Notes: generated by a model from the sequence alone, not told the origin. Numbered from the stretch's first letter, positions 34,344 to 42,858 are shown. The stretch is 60,038 nucleotides of DNA from JAUPVN01 sp964423475 (GCA_964423475.1 CAYRFD010000001.1:1-60038), one strand, 5' to 3'. Numbers and translations are program-made.

Positions 34344-37300
34344 TGCGACACTATACATCAGGCACAAACATATCCGATTTTGATGCTGTACGTCTTGCCA
34401 TTGCAAGCCCAACAGAAATCATGAAATGGAGCTATGGAGAGGTTTTAAAGCCAGAAACAATTAACTATCGTACTCAAAAACCAGAAAGAGACGGTTTATT
34501 TTGTGAACGTATTTTTGGGCCAGTAAAAGATATTAACCCGCATGATGCAAAATATAAAGGTATGCGATCGCGCGAGGCTGCAGTAGATAAAAACGGTGAG
34601 ATTGTTACAAAATCTGTTGTTCGTCGAGAGCGCATGGGCCATATTAATCTTGCAAGCCCAGTAGTACATATTTGGTTTTTACGTGGTACTCCAAGTGCTA
34701 TTGGCTTAGTTTTAAATATGACCGTAAAAAATCTAGAAAAAATTGCTTATTTTGCTAGTTACGTTATTTTAAGTGTAAACGAGCAAAAGCGCGATCAAAT
34801 GTTAGCCGACAAAGAAGCAGAAGGCGCAGCCGCAAAAACTGCCATAGAAGCTAGGTTTGAAAAATTGGCACAAAAAGATGATGCCAATGTTAAGCAACTA
34901 GCAATAGAGCGTACCAAAGAAATAGATGAGGCAGCTGCAGAATACGAGCTACTAAATAGCCAATTGCAAAGTTTAGTAGAAAACGCTCTTATTTCAGAAA
35001 ACGACTTTAGGGCTTTGCCAGATGAGCTACAAGATCTAGTTACTGTAAGCATGGGTGGAGAAGCCATTCAAAAAATGCTAGAAAAGGTAGATTTAAATGA
35101 GGTTATTACCAATCTGCAAGCAGAAGTAGAAGACGCCAAAGGTCAACGCAAGAAAAAGATAATGAAACGCCTAAGAATGCTAGAAAACATGCAAAAAGCT
35201 GGCATTACACCACCAAGTATGTGCTTAACTGTTTTGCCAGTAATCCCCCCAGACTTGCGCCCAATGGTGCAATTAACTGGTGGTCGTTTTGCAACAAGCG
35301 ATCTTAACGATCTTTACCGTAGAGTAATTAACCGTAATAACAGGCTTAAAAAACTTGTTGGTCTAAATGCTCCAGAAGTTATTAGAAGAAACGAAATGCG
35401 TATGTTGCAAGAAGCAGTAGATGCTTTAATAGATAACAATGCTGCTCGTAGCGGCCGAGCCGTGTCTTCTACTGGCCAACGCCGTCGCCTAAAAAGCTTG
35501 TCTGACATGCTTAAGGGCAAACAAGGCCGATTCCGCCAAAACTTACTTGGTAAACGTGTAGATTATTCTGGACGTTCTGTTATTGTAGCTGGTCCAGAGC
35601 TTAAAATAGACGAATGTGGTTTGCCAAAAATGATGGCTCTAGAGCTATTTAAACCATTTGTTATTGGCTATTTAATAGCTAACGATTACGCTCATAACAT
35701 TCGTTCGGCTACCAGGTTAATAGAAACTGGAGATATTACAGTTTGGGATGCCTTAGACGAAGTTACAAAAGGAAAGTACGTTTTACTAAACCGTGCGCCT
35801 AGTTTGCACCGTTTAAGTATTCAGGCATTTAAACCTCGCCTTATAGAAGGCAAAGCCATTCAATTGCATCCTTTAGTATGTGCCGGTTTTAACGCCGACT
35901 TTGACGGCGACCAAATGGCTGTTCATTTGCCATTATCAGAAAAGGCCCAGTACGAGGCCCGTGAGATTATGGCTGCAAACAAAAACTTGCTTAAACCATC
36001 TGACGGAACTCCAATTCTGCACATTGTTCAAGATATTGTTCTGGGTACTTATTATATGACATACGATAAGTACAAAGACGAAAAGCCAAAAAATTACTCC
36101 GATATTAACGAGGCATTAATGGCTTACGACGAGCGTGTAATTAAACTGCAATCTCCAATAGTTATACTGTTTAGGGGCCAAAAGGTGCAAACAACGCTTG
36201 GCCGTGTTTTGTTTAACGAACTGTTTCCTCATGATTTTCCTTATCAAAACGAAGCCATGACAAAAAAACGCTTAAAGTCTGTAATGGCTCATATTTACGA
36301 AAAATATGGTCAAGACAAAACTGCAGAAATTGCTGATAGCCTAAAAGACTTAGCTTTTGAGTTTGCAACGGCTTCTGGCCTTACTATGGGCATGGACGAC
36401 TTTCCAAATATAGATGGTTTAGATAAAGCCCTAGATACCGGAGAAGAAAACGCCGCTAAAATTAGTGATCAGTATAACACTGGCTTGTTAACAGAAGACG
36501 AACGCTATAGATTAACTGTAGAAAACTGGGTTAAGGTAGACGGCACCGTTCAAACAATGCTTGCCGAACAGCTTGAGCATCAAGATAATTCAATGTCTAT
36601 TGCTATTTTGTCTGGAGCGCGTGGAAACATTAGCCAGATGAAGCAATCTACTGGTATGCTTGGTGTGCTTTCCGATACAAGTGGTCGCGCCATTGAGTTA
36701 CCTGTTAAATCTGGCTATAAGCAAGGCTTAAACCAGCTAGAATACTTTACAGGTACTAGGGGTGTACGTAAAGCGCTAATAGATATTGCGCTAAACACAG
36801 CCGATTCTGGTTATTTAACAAGACGCTTAGTAGATGTAAGCCAAGATGTATTTACGGTAGAGGATGATTCTGATGATCCAGGTTTTGCAATTTACAGAGA
36901 AGATTCTAAAGAAACAGGTATCGCCATAGAAAACCGCCTAGAAGGCCGCTATGCTGCAGAAGATATTTTAGTAGATGGTAAAAAAGTTGTTGGTAAGGGC
37001 GAACTTATTACTAGAACAGCTGCTCATAAAATTGCCGATAGCACGCTAGATGGCGTTAAAATTATGAGTGTTCTAACTAGTGGCACCGTAAGGGGCGTTT
37101 CTCAAAAGAGTTATGGTATAGACCCAACTAATGGCCAACTAGTTGTTAATAGGCACGCAGTGGGAGTTATTGCCGCCCAAAGTATTGGCGAACCAGGTAC
37201 GCAGCTTTCTCTAGACTCTAAACACCGTGGTGGTGCTATTGTGGCAGATGAAACAGCCCAAGGTCTTACTCGTGTAGAAGAGCTATTTGAATCTCGCGCA

Positions 37301-38155
37301 CCTAAAGGTCAGGCTTATATGGCAGACATAGATGGCGTGGTAAGCATTAAAGAGCAAGCAAGCCAATATGCTGTTCAGGTTAACGGAACATCTCAAGAGA
37401 TAATAGAATACAAGCTTGGTGCACGCATACCTATGGTTGCAGATGGCCAAGATGTAGCAATTGGTGATGTACTAGCCGCAAACGAAGATAACAGCGAACC
37501 TTTGGTTGCTGGTTATTCTGGTGCAGTTGCCGTTAAAAAGACTAAAATTGTCTTGGCTCCAAATACCACATCTTCTGTTAGATACGAAATACCAGCCTTT
37601 AAAGAGCTAGTAGTAAAAGAGGGCGATAAAGTAAAAGCCGGCGATAGATTAACCAGTGGTTCATTAAACTTGCAAGATTTGTTACGTCTTAAGGGCGTTC
37701 AACCTACTCAACGTTATATAATGAACGAAATCAACAAAATTTTTGCCGCTCAGGGCCAAGATATTGCCGATAAGCACTTAGAAATCATTATTCGCCAAAT
37801 GTTTAGTAAAGTCTTAATAGAAGACTCTGGCGATAGTGAGTTTGTTATTGGCGATGTTGTTACAAAGGCGTTAGTACAAGAAGCTAACCAAGAGTTAAAC
37901 GCTGCCGGTAAACAACCTGTTGAATATACTCAAATGTTGCTTGGTATTACCAAAGTGTCTACTTGGGCAGATAGCTTTTTGTCGGCTGCAAGTTTTCAGG
38001 ATACAACAAGAGTATTAATATCTGCCGCAACCAGTGGTAGAGAAGACCATTTGTATGGTCTTAAAGAAAACGTTATCTTAGGTCGAAAGATTCCTGTTGG
38101 TACTGGCTATAAAGACATAGAACTAGATGAAGATGGTGTTGATATAGCAGCATAA
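34343..38155 (+). CDS. rpoC: RNA polymerase beta' subunit, zinc-less, divergent active centre
   Basis: A 1270-residue subunit with catalytic NADFDGDQMAVHLPLS intact. The N-terminal zinc ribbon (usually C-x-C...C-x-x-C) is replaced at residues 62-90 by a segment without cysteine. The second zinc site is also lost: VEDDSDDPG where EDCG is usual, and SVLTSGTVRGVSQKSYG where LTC, GVC and CYG are usual. The bridge helix reads SGARGNISQMKQSTGMLGVL (usual QLAGMRGLM). The trigger loop reads TQLSLDSKHRGG (residues 953-964; usual TQLTMRTFHxGG), with only the histidine kept. An insertion-rich coiled-coil stretch lies near residues 150-290. The length and frame are intact, so this is not decay. Confidence 0.98.
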   Translation: MRHYTSGTNISDFDAVRLAIASPTEIMKWSYGEVLKPETINYRTQKPERDGLFCERIFGPVKDINPHDAKYKGMRSREAAVDKNGEIVTKSVVRRERMGHINLASPVVHIWFLRGTPSAIGLVLNMTVKNLEKIAYFASYVILSVNEQKRDQMLADKEAEGAAAKTAIEARFEKLAQKDDANVKQLAIERTKEIDEAAAEYELLNSQLQSLVENALISENDFRALPDELQDLVTVSMGGEAIQKMLEKVDLNEVITNLQAEVEDAKGQRKKKIMKRLRMLENMQKAGITPPSMCLTVLPVIPPDLRPMVQLTGGRFATSDLNDLYRRVINRNNRLKKLVGLNAPEVIRRNEMRMLQEAVDALIDNNAARSGRAVSSTGQRRRLKSLSDMLKGKQGRFRQNLLGKRVDYSGRSVIVAGPELKIDECGLPKMMALELFKPFVIGYLIANDYAHNIRSATRLIETGDITVWDALDEVTKGKYVLLNRAPSLHRLSIQAFKPRLIEGKAIQLHPLVCAGFNADFDGDQMAVHLPLSEKAQYEAREIMAANKNLLKPSDGTPILHIVQDIVLGTYYMTYDKYKDEKPKNYSDINEALMAYDERVIKLQSPIVILFRGQKVQTTLGRVLFNELFPHDFPYQNEAMTKKRLKSVMAHIYEKYGQDKTAEIADSLKDLAFEFATASGLTMGMDDFPNIDGLDKALDTGEENAAKISDQYNTGLLTEDERYRLTVENWVKVDGTVQTMLAEQLEHQDNSMSIAILSGARGNISQMKQSTGMLGVLSDTSGRAIELPVKSGYKQGLNQLEYFTGTRGVRKALIDIALNTADSGYLTRRLVDVSQDVFTVEDDSDDPGFAIYREDSKETGIAIENRLEGRYAAEDILVDGKKVVGKGELITRTAAHKIADSTLDGVKIMSVLTSGTVRGVSQKSYGIDPTNGQLVVNRHAVGVIAAQSIGEPGTQLSLDSKHRGGAIVADETAQGLTRVEELFESRAPKGQAYMADIDGVVSIKEQASQYAVQVNGTSQEIIEYKLGARIPMVADGQDVAIGDVLAANEDNSEPLVAGYSGAVAVKKTKIVLAPNTTSSVRYEIPAFKELVVKEGDKVKAGDRLTSGSLNLQDLLRLKGVQPTQRYIMNEINKIFAAQGQDIADKHLEIIIRQMFSKVLIEDSGDSEFVIGDVVTKALVQEANQELNAAGKQPVEYTQMLLGITKVSTWADSFLSAASFQDTTRVLISAATSGREDHLYGLKENVILGRKIPVGTGYKDIELDEDGVDIAA

Positions 38156-38178
38156 ATCTGTTAAAATAAGGAATCGTT

Positions 38179-38592
38179 ATGCCTACAATAAATCAATTAG
38201 TAAGAAAACCAAGAACTAAGGTAACTACCAAAAGTAAATCTCCGGCTTTACATAAGGTAACCAATAGTTTAAAAAACAAGGCTTACGAAAAGTCTGCACC
38301 ATTTAAACGTGGTGTATGTGTTAAGGTAACAACCAAAACACCAAAAAAGCCTAACTCGGCACTACGTAAAGTAGCACGTGTACGCCTAAATAACGGCTAC
38401 GAAGTCTGGGCATACATTGGCGGCGAAGGCCATAATTTGCAAGAACACGCTGTTGTACTACTTAGGGGTGGCCGTGTACCAGATTTACCTGGTGTACGTT
38501 ATCACGTTGTACGTGGCAGCCTAGATTTGCAAGGTGTTGCCAACCGTAAGCGTGGCCGTAGCAAATATGGTGCTAAAAAATCTACCAAATAA
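38179..38592 (+). CDS. rpsL: 30S ribosomal protein S12
   Basis: Decoding-centre protein uS12, 137 residues (about a dozen longer at the N-terminus than E. coli). It keeps TPKKPNSALRKVARVRL and the methylthiolation-site aspartate in DLPGVRYH. The lysine of the usual GGRVKDLPG loop (K88 in E. coli/M. tuberculosis numbering, a streptomycin-resistance position) is proline here (P101). AAGGA precedes the ATG. It follows rpoC by 23 bases. Confidence 0.98.
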   Translation: MPTINQLVRKPRTKVTTKSKSPALHKVTNSLKNKAYEKSAPFKRGVCVKVTTKTPKKPNSALRKVARVRLNNGYEVWAYIGGEGHNLQEHAVVLLRGGRVPDLPGVRYHVVRGSLDLQGVANRKRGRSKYGAKKSTK

Positions 38593-38598
38593 TAGTTA

Positions 38599-38685
38599 TA
38601 TAATTTAAATATAGTGGCTTCAGTGACCGCTCGGGCACAACCGCCAAGAGAACGCGCTAGAAGTATAAAGTAAAGGAGTACAGAA
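38599..38685 (+). promoter_or_regulatory. rpsG promoter and structured leader
   Basis: TATAAT at 38599-38604 gives a predicted start near 38611. The leader forms a hairpin GTGACC-GCTC-GGGCAC (38623-38638, with one A-G mismatch), then a purine-rich stretch and AAAGGAG before rpsG. S7 is the classical autoregulator of the str operon in E. coli, so this leader is a candidate S7 target (inference). Confidence 0.5.
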
Positions 38686-39165
38686 ATGCCACGAAAAAAG
38701 ACCAAGAGTTTGGTGCGAGATATAGCGCCAGACCGTAAATATAAATCTGTTAGAGTACAAAGGCTTATAAACAGAGTAATGCTTAATGGCAAAAAGCAAG
38801 TTGCCGAAACTTTAGTGTATGATGCAATGGATCTTTCTTCCAAAAAGCTTAAAAGCGATAACCCTTTAGAGGTTTTAAACCAAGCTTTAGATAACGTTAA
38901 GCCAAGTGTAGAAACTCGCTCTCGCCGCGTTGGTGGTGCAAACTACCAAATACCCTTTGAGGTTCATGGCCAGCGCCAAAGCCACTTAACATTAATGTGG
39001 TTTGTTGCCGCTGCGCGTAGCCGCAAAGGCATGCCAATGGCAGATAGACTTTCTGCAGAAATTGTAGATGCCTATAACGGCACTGGTTCGGCCGTTAAAA
39101 AGAAAGAAGACACTCATAAAATGGCAGAATCTAACCGTGCCTTCGCACACTTTGCCAGAGGATAA
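38686..39165 (+). CDS. rpsG: 30S ribosomal protein S7
   Basis: Primary binder of the 16S 3' domain, 159 residues. Blocks: MPRKKTKSLVRDIAPDRKYKS at the start, VQRLINRVMLNGKKQVAE, NPLEVLNQALDNVKPSVETRSRRVGGANYQ and the C-terminal MAESNRAFAHFA. Good Shine-Dalgarno (AAAGGAG). It has its own promoter and leader and is followed two bases later by a small ORF. Confidence 0.98.
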   Translation: MPRKKTKSLVRDIAPDRKYKSVRVQRLINRVMLNGKKQVAETLVYDAMDLSSKKLKSDNPLEVLNQALDNVKPSVETRSRRVGGANYQIPFEVHGQRQSHLTLMWFVAAARSRKGMPMADRLSAEIVDAYNGTGSAVKKKEDTHKMAESNRAFAHFARG

Positions 39166-39167
39166 CT

Positions 39168-39329
39168 ATGGCAGCTAATAATAATATCCTAAATCCTACA
39201 GTTGGTCCAACTTTAGATTGTTTGACTGTTAAAAGTTTAATTGATGTTTGTATAACGCCAACAACAACAAAGGAAACAATTCTGGCTTTAGGCAGTTGTG
39301 CTAATTGTCCTTATAGCACAGAGGACTAA
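39168..39329 (+). CDS. Small 53-residue protein with four cysteines
   Basis: Not a known family. ATG at 39168 is two bases after the rpsG stop, with GAGG about seven bases upstream, so it should be translated with rpsG. It encodes 53 residues: an N-terminal MAANNNILNPTVGPTLD, then C18, C28, C44 and C47, the last two as C-x-x-C in GSCANCPYS. There is no membrane helix or signal peptide. Codon use and good ribosome binding site argue that it is real. Position between rpsG and fusA suggests a translation-linked role, metal binding through CxxC, or a short peptide product; none can be shown. Confidence 0.65.
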   Translation: MAANNNILNPTVGPTLDCLTVKSLIDVCITPTTTKETILALGSCANCPYSTED

Positions 39330-39398
39330 TAACCCATAAAATTGCAAAGTCATAAAGATTGTTAATAGTTACATAAATCAATAATTATAAGGAAAATA

Positions 39399-41483
39399 AT
39401 GGCAAAGAAAACACCTATGGATAAAATGCGCAATATTGGAATTATTGCTCATATAGATGCCGGTAAAACAACTACCACAGAAGGTATTTTGTATCGTACT
39501 GGCTTAAAACACAAAATTGGCGCCGTACACGAGGGCGAAACCACCACAGACTGGATGGCTCAAGAGCGCGAACGCGGTATAACAATTGTATCTGCCGCCG
39601 TAACTTGTTATTGGAAAGATCACCAAATTAATATTATAGATACCCCAGGGCATATAGACTTTACGGTAGAGGTAGAACGTAGTTTACGCGTGCTAGATGG
39701 TGCCGTAGTAGTATTTGATGGCAAGATGGGCGTAGAAAGCCAAAGTGAAACGGTTTGGCGCCAAGCTAATAAATATAACGTGCCACGTATTTGTTTTATA
39801 AACAAAATTAATCAAACCGGTGGCGATTTTTATAAAAGCTTAGAATCTATTCATAACAGGTTAAGCAAACGTGCTTTTCCTATTCATTTGCCAATTGGTT
39901 TTGAACAAGCCATTAATGGCGTGGTAGATTTAGTATCGCTAAAAGCCTATACCTATAAAGAATTTACAGATCACGAGCTTATAGAGGCCGATATTCCTGC
40001 AGATATGCAAGAAAAGGTAACTCACTATCGTAGCTTATTAATAGAAAACGCCGTAGCAGAAGACGAAACTTTATTAGAAAAGTATCTAGAAGTAGGAGAA
40101 GAAGGCTTAACTGCCGATGATGTAAAACGAGCTATTCGTATAGCTACGCTTTCTGGCGTATTTTACCCAGTTACAGGCGGCGATGGCCGTGGTGTGATTG
40201 TAGAAAAGGTGTTAGACCTTGTAACCGAGTTATTGCCAAGCCCAGCAGATAGGGGCTCTACCTGGGGAGTAAACCCTAAAAACGACGAAGAAGTAGAACG
40301 AAAACCACAAGAAAATGAGCCGTTCTCTGCCTTAGCCTTCAAAATTGCAACAGACCCATTTGTGGGTAAACTTGCTTACTTTAGAGTTTATTCTGGCAAA
40401 ATTGAGTCTGGCAGTTATATCTATAACAGCTCTAAGGGCGAAAAAGAACGTGTTGGCCGTATAGTACGTATGCAAGCAGACAAGCGCGAAGACGTAACAA
40501 CTGTGTATGCAGGTGATATTGCCGCTATTGTTGGTCTTAAGGGTACAACCACTGGTAATACCTTATGTGACCAAGCAAATCAAATTGTTCTAGAAAGCAT
40601 TACCTTCCCAGAACCACCCGTTAGCATTGCTATAGAGCCAGCTACCAAGGCCGATCAAGAAAAGATGAGCCTTGCACTGCAGCGCCTAGCAGAAGAAGAC
40701 CCAACTTTTAGGGTTAAAGTAGATCACGAAACCGGCCAAACCATAATTAGCGGTATGGGCGAGCTACATCTAGAAATAATTGTAGACCGCATGAAACGCG
40801 AATTTAATGTAGAAGCTAATATTGGCGCTCCACAAGTTGCCTACCGCGAAACCATCCGTAAAGATGGAACAGAGGTTCAGGGTAAGTTTATCCGCCAAAG
40901 TGGTGGCCGTGGCCAATATGGAGACGTTTGGTTGCGTTTAAGCCAAAACGAATCTGGCAAAGGCTTTGAGTTTATTAACAGTATTAAGGGTGGTGTTATA
41001 CCAACAGAATATATTCCTGCCGTTAAAGCAGGCATTGTAGAAGCTATGGCAAATGGTGTATTAGCAGGATATCCTGTAGTAGATATTAAAGCAGAGCTAT
41101 ACTATGGTAGTTATCACGATGTAGACTCAAGCGAAATGGCCTTTAAAATTGCCGGCTCTATGGCTTTTCAGGATGGTTTTAAGCAATCTAGCCCAGTATT
41201 ATTAGAGCCAATTATGAAAGTTGTTGTGGTTGTTCCAGAAGAATACATGGGTGATGTTATTGGCGACCTTAACAGCAAGCGTGGACGTATAGAATCTATG
41301 GTAGATCTTCCGGCTGGTATAAAAGAAATCACATCATTTGTTCCTTTGGGCGAAATGTTTGGTTACACAACCAACTTGCGTTCCATGACAAAAGGCCGTG
41401 CTAGCAGTAGCATGGAGCTAGATCATTACGCCGATGTACCAGGCCACGTTACAGAAGCTATTGTTGCAAAAGCTTCTAAATAG
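39399..41483 (+). CDS. fusA: Elongation factor G with altered G4/G5 motifs
   Basis: Translocation GTPase of 694 residues with all five EF-G domains. G1 AHIDAGKTTTTE (residues 17-28), G2 RGIT and G3 DTPGH are canonical. G4, which reads base identity and is NKxD in nearly all GTPases, is N135-K136-I137-N138. The G5 SAxK-type loop is replaced by TGGDGRG (259-265), three to four residues shorter. Domain IV is normal (GGRGQYGDVW, SYHDVDSSEMAFK). The AAGGAAAATA before the ATG provides a Shine-Dalgarno. It is the only EF-G in the window, set between the small ORF and tuf. Confidence 0.97.
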   Translation: MAKKTPMDKMRNIGIIAHIDAGKTTTTEGILYRTGLKHKIGAVHEGETTTDWMAQERERGITIVSAAVTCYWKDHQINIIDTPGHIDFTVEVERSLRVLDGAVVVFDGKMGVESQSETVWRQANKYNVPRICFINKINQTGGDFYKSLESIHNRLSKRAFPIHLPIGFEQAINGVVDLVSLKAYTYKEFTDHELIEADIPADMQEKVTHYRSLLIENAVAEDETLLEKYLEVGEEGLTADDVKRAIRIATLSGVFYPVTGGDGRGVIVEKVLDLVTELLPSPADRGSTWGVNPKNDEEVERKPQENEPFSALAFKIATDPFVGKLAYFRVYSGKIESGSYIYNSSKGEKERVGRIVRMQADKREDVTTVYAGDIAAIVGLKGTTTGNTLCDQANQIVLESITFPEPPVSIAIEPATKADQEKMSLALQRLAEEDPTFRVKVDHETGQTIISGMGELHLEIIVDRMKREFNVEANIGAPQVAYRETIRKDGTEVQGKFIRQSGGRGQYGDVWLRLSQNESGKGFEFINSIKGGVIPTEYIPAVKAGIVEAMANGVLAGYPVVDIKAELYYGSYHDVDSSEMAFKIAGSMAFQDGFKQSSPVLLEPIMKVVVVVPEEYMGDVIGDLNSKRGRIESMVDLPAGIKEITSFVPLGEMFGYTTNLRSMTKGRASSSMELDHYADVPGHVTEAIVAKASK

Positions 41484-41515
41484 TACGTTCTATAGTATTT
41501 TTTGTTAAATAATAC

Positions 41516-41545
41516 TTTACAACAGTAGTCATAATTGTGTACTAT
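41516..41545 (+). promoter_or_regulatory. tuf promoter
   Basis: TTTACA (41516-41521) and TACTAT (41540-41545), 18 bases apart, in the 148-base fusA-tuf spacer. Predicted +1 about 41552. Confidence 0.5.
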
Positions 41546-41551
41546 AGTATG

Positions 41552-41631
41552 GTATGTGCGTTAGGCTATGCCTCTATTTTAGGCACAAATAATAGTAAGT
41601 AATAAATAAGTAACTCTAAAAGGAGAATCGA
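41552..41631 (+). promoter_or_regulatory. Structured tuf leader with competing hairpins
   Basis: AGGC (41563-41566) pairs with GCCT (41570-41573) across TAT, but the same GCCT can instead pair with a second AGGC at 41581-41584. GTGC (41556-41559) can close the whole with GCAC (41583-41586). AAAGGAG precedes the ATG. Confidence 0.45.
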
Positions 41632-42813
41632 ATGGCAGATTTTGATAGAAGTAAGCCCCACGTAAATGTTGGCACCATGGGTCACGTAGACCACGGTAAA
41701 ACATCTTTAACAGCAGCAATAACAATGACACTTGCAAAGCGATTGCCTAGCGATGTTAACAAGCCAGTTAACTATGACCAAATAGATAACGCCCCAGAAG
41801 AAAAGCAACGTGGTATTACCATTGCTACTTCTCACCAAGAGTATGAAAGCGAAAAGCGTCATTACGCTCACGTAGACATGCCAGGGCACGCAGACTATGT
41901 TAAGAACATGATTACTGGTGCAGCCCAAATTGATGGTGCTATTTTAGTTGTATCTGCAGCCGATGGCCCTATGCCACAAACCAGAGAGCACGTTTTACTT
42001 GCAAAACAAGTTGGTGTTCCAAGTATTTTAGTTTTCTTAAACAAAATGGACCTTGCAGATCCAGAGCTTGTAGAGCTTGTAGAAATGGATGTTCGTGAAT
42101 TGTTAGCAAAATATGGTTTTGACGAAAACGCACCTATTGTTAAAGGTAGTGCCACCAAAGCTATAGAAGGCAGCGAATCAGACATGGATGCAGTTATGGA
42201 ACTTGTTAAAGCTATGGATGATTTTATTCCAGAACCAAAACGAGATCTAGACAAGCCTTTCTTAATGCCAGTAGAAGACGTCTTTAGTATTAAAGGCCGT
42301 GGTACTGTTGCAACTGGCCGTGTAGAACAAGGTATTATCAAAATTAACGAAGAAGTTGAGATTGTTGGTATCCGTGATACACGTAAAGTAGTTGTAACTG
42401 GTGTAGAAATGTTTAAAAAGAACTTAGATCAAGGCCAAGCTGGCGATAACGTTGGTGTGCTACTACGCGGTATCGAGCGCGACGATATAGAACGTGGTCA
42501 GGTACTTTGCAAACCAGGCAGCATTACGCCTCATACAGAGTTTGACGCCGAAGTTTATATTTTAACAAAAGAAGAAGGTGGTAGACACACTCCATTCTTT
42601 AAAGGATATAAACCACAGTTTTACTTTAGAACAACAGATGTTACCGGCGAGGTAGAATTACCAGCCGATAAAGAAATGGTTATGCCAGGTGATACTGTTA
42701 CCTTTAAGGTAAAATTATTGGCTCCAATTGCCATGGAACAAGGTTTACGCTTTGCTATCCGCGAAGGTGGCCGCACCGTTGGTGCTGGAGTTGTTACCAA
42801 AATCAACAAATAA
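41632..42813 (+). CDS. tuf: Elongation factor Tu
   Basis: Aminoacyl-tRNA carrier GTPase of 393 residues. G1 GHVDHGKTS (17-25), G2 RGITIATSH, G3 DMPGH (82-86), G4 NKMD and G5 GSATK are present, so base recognition is normal, unlike the EF-G next to it. The usual cysteine after the G3 aspartate (DCPGH, C81 in E. coli) is M83 here. The C-terminus REGGRTVGAGVVTKI is canonical. Followed by a strong terminator. Confidence 0.98.
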   Translation: MADFDRSKPHVNVGTMGHVDHGKTSLTAAITMTLAKRLPSDVNKPVNYDQIDNAPEEKQRGITIATSHQEYESEKRHYAHVDMPGHADYVKNMITGAAQIDGAILVVSAADGPMPQTREHVLLAKQVGVPSILVFLNKMDLADPELVELVEMDVRELLAKYGFDENAPIVKGSATKAIEGSESDMDAVMELVKAMDDFIPEPKRDLDKPFLMPVEDVFSIKGRGTVATGRVEQGIIKINEEVEIVGIRDTRKVVVTGVEMFKKNLDQGQAGDNVGVLLRGIERDDIERGQVLCKPGSITPHTEFDAEVYILTKEEGGRHTPFFKGYKPQFYFRTTDVTGEVELPADKEMVMPGDTVTFKVKLLAPIAMEQGLRFAIREGGRTVGAGVVTKINK

Positions 42814-42830
42814 TAGTAATTCTATTTAAT

Positions 42831-42858
42831 AAAAAGAGCTCTATACAGAGCTCTTTTT
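42831..42858 (+). terminator. Intrinsic terminator of the str/tuf transcript
   Basis: Twelve-base perfect stem AAAAAGAGCTCT/AGAGCTCTTTTT with loop ATAC and a T tract continuing to 42859. Confidence 0.9.

Noticed and set aside
38623..38638. Hairpin before rpsG as a terminator of rpsL
   Set aside because: No T tract follows, and it lies downstream of a TATAAT box in what should be rpsG leader.
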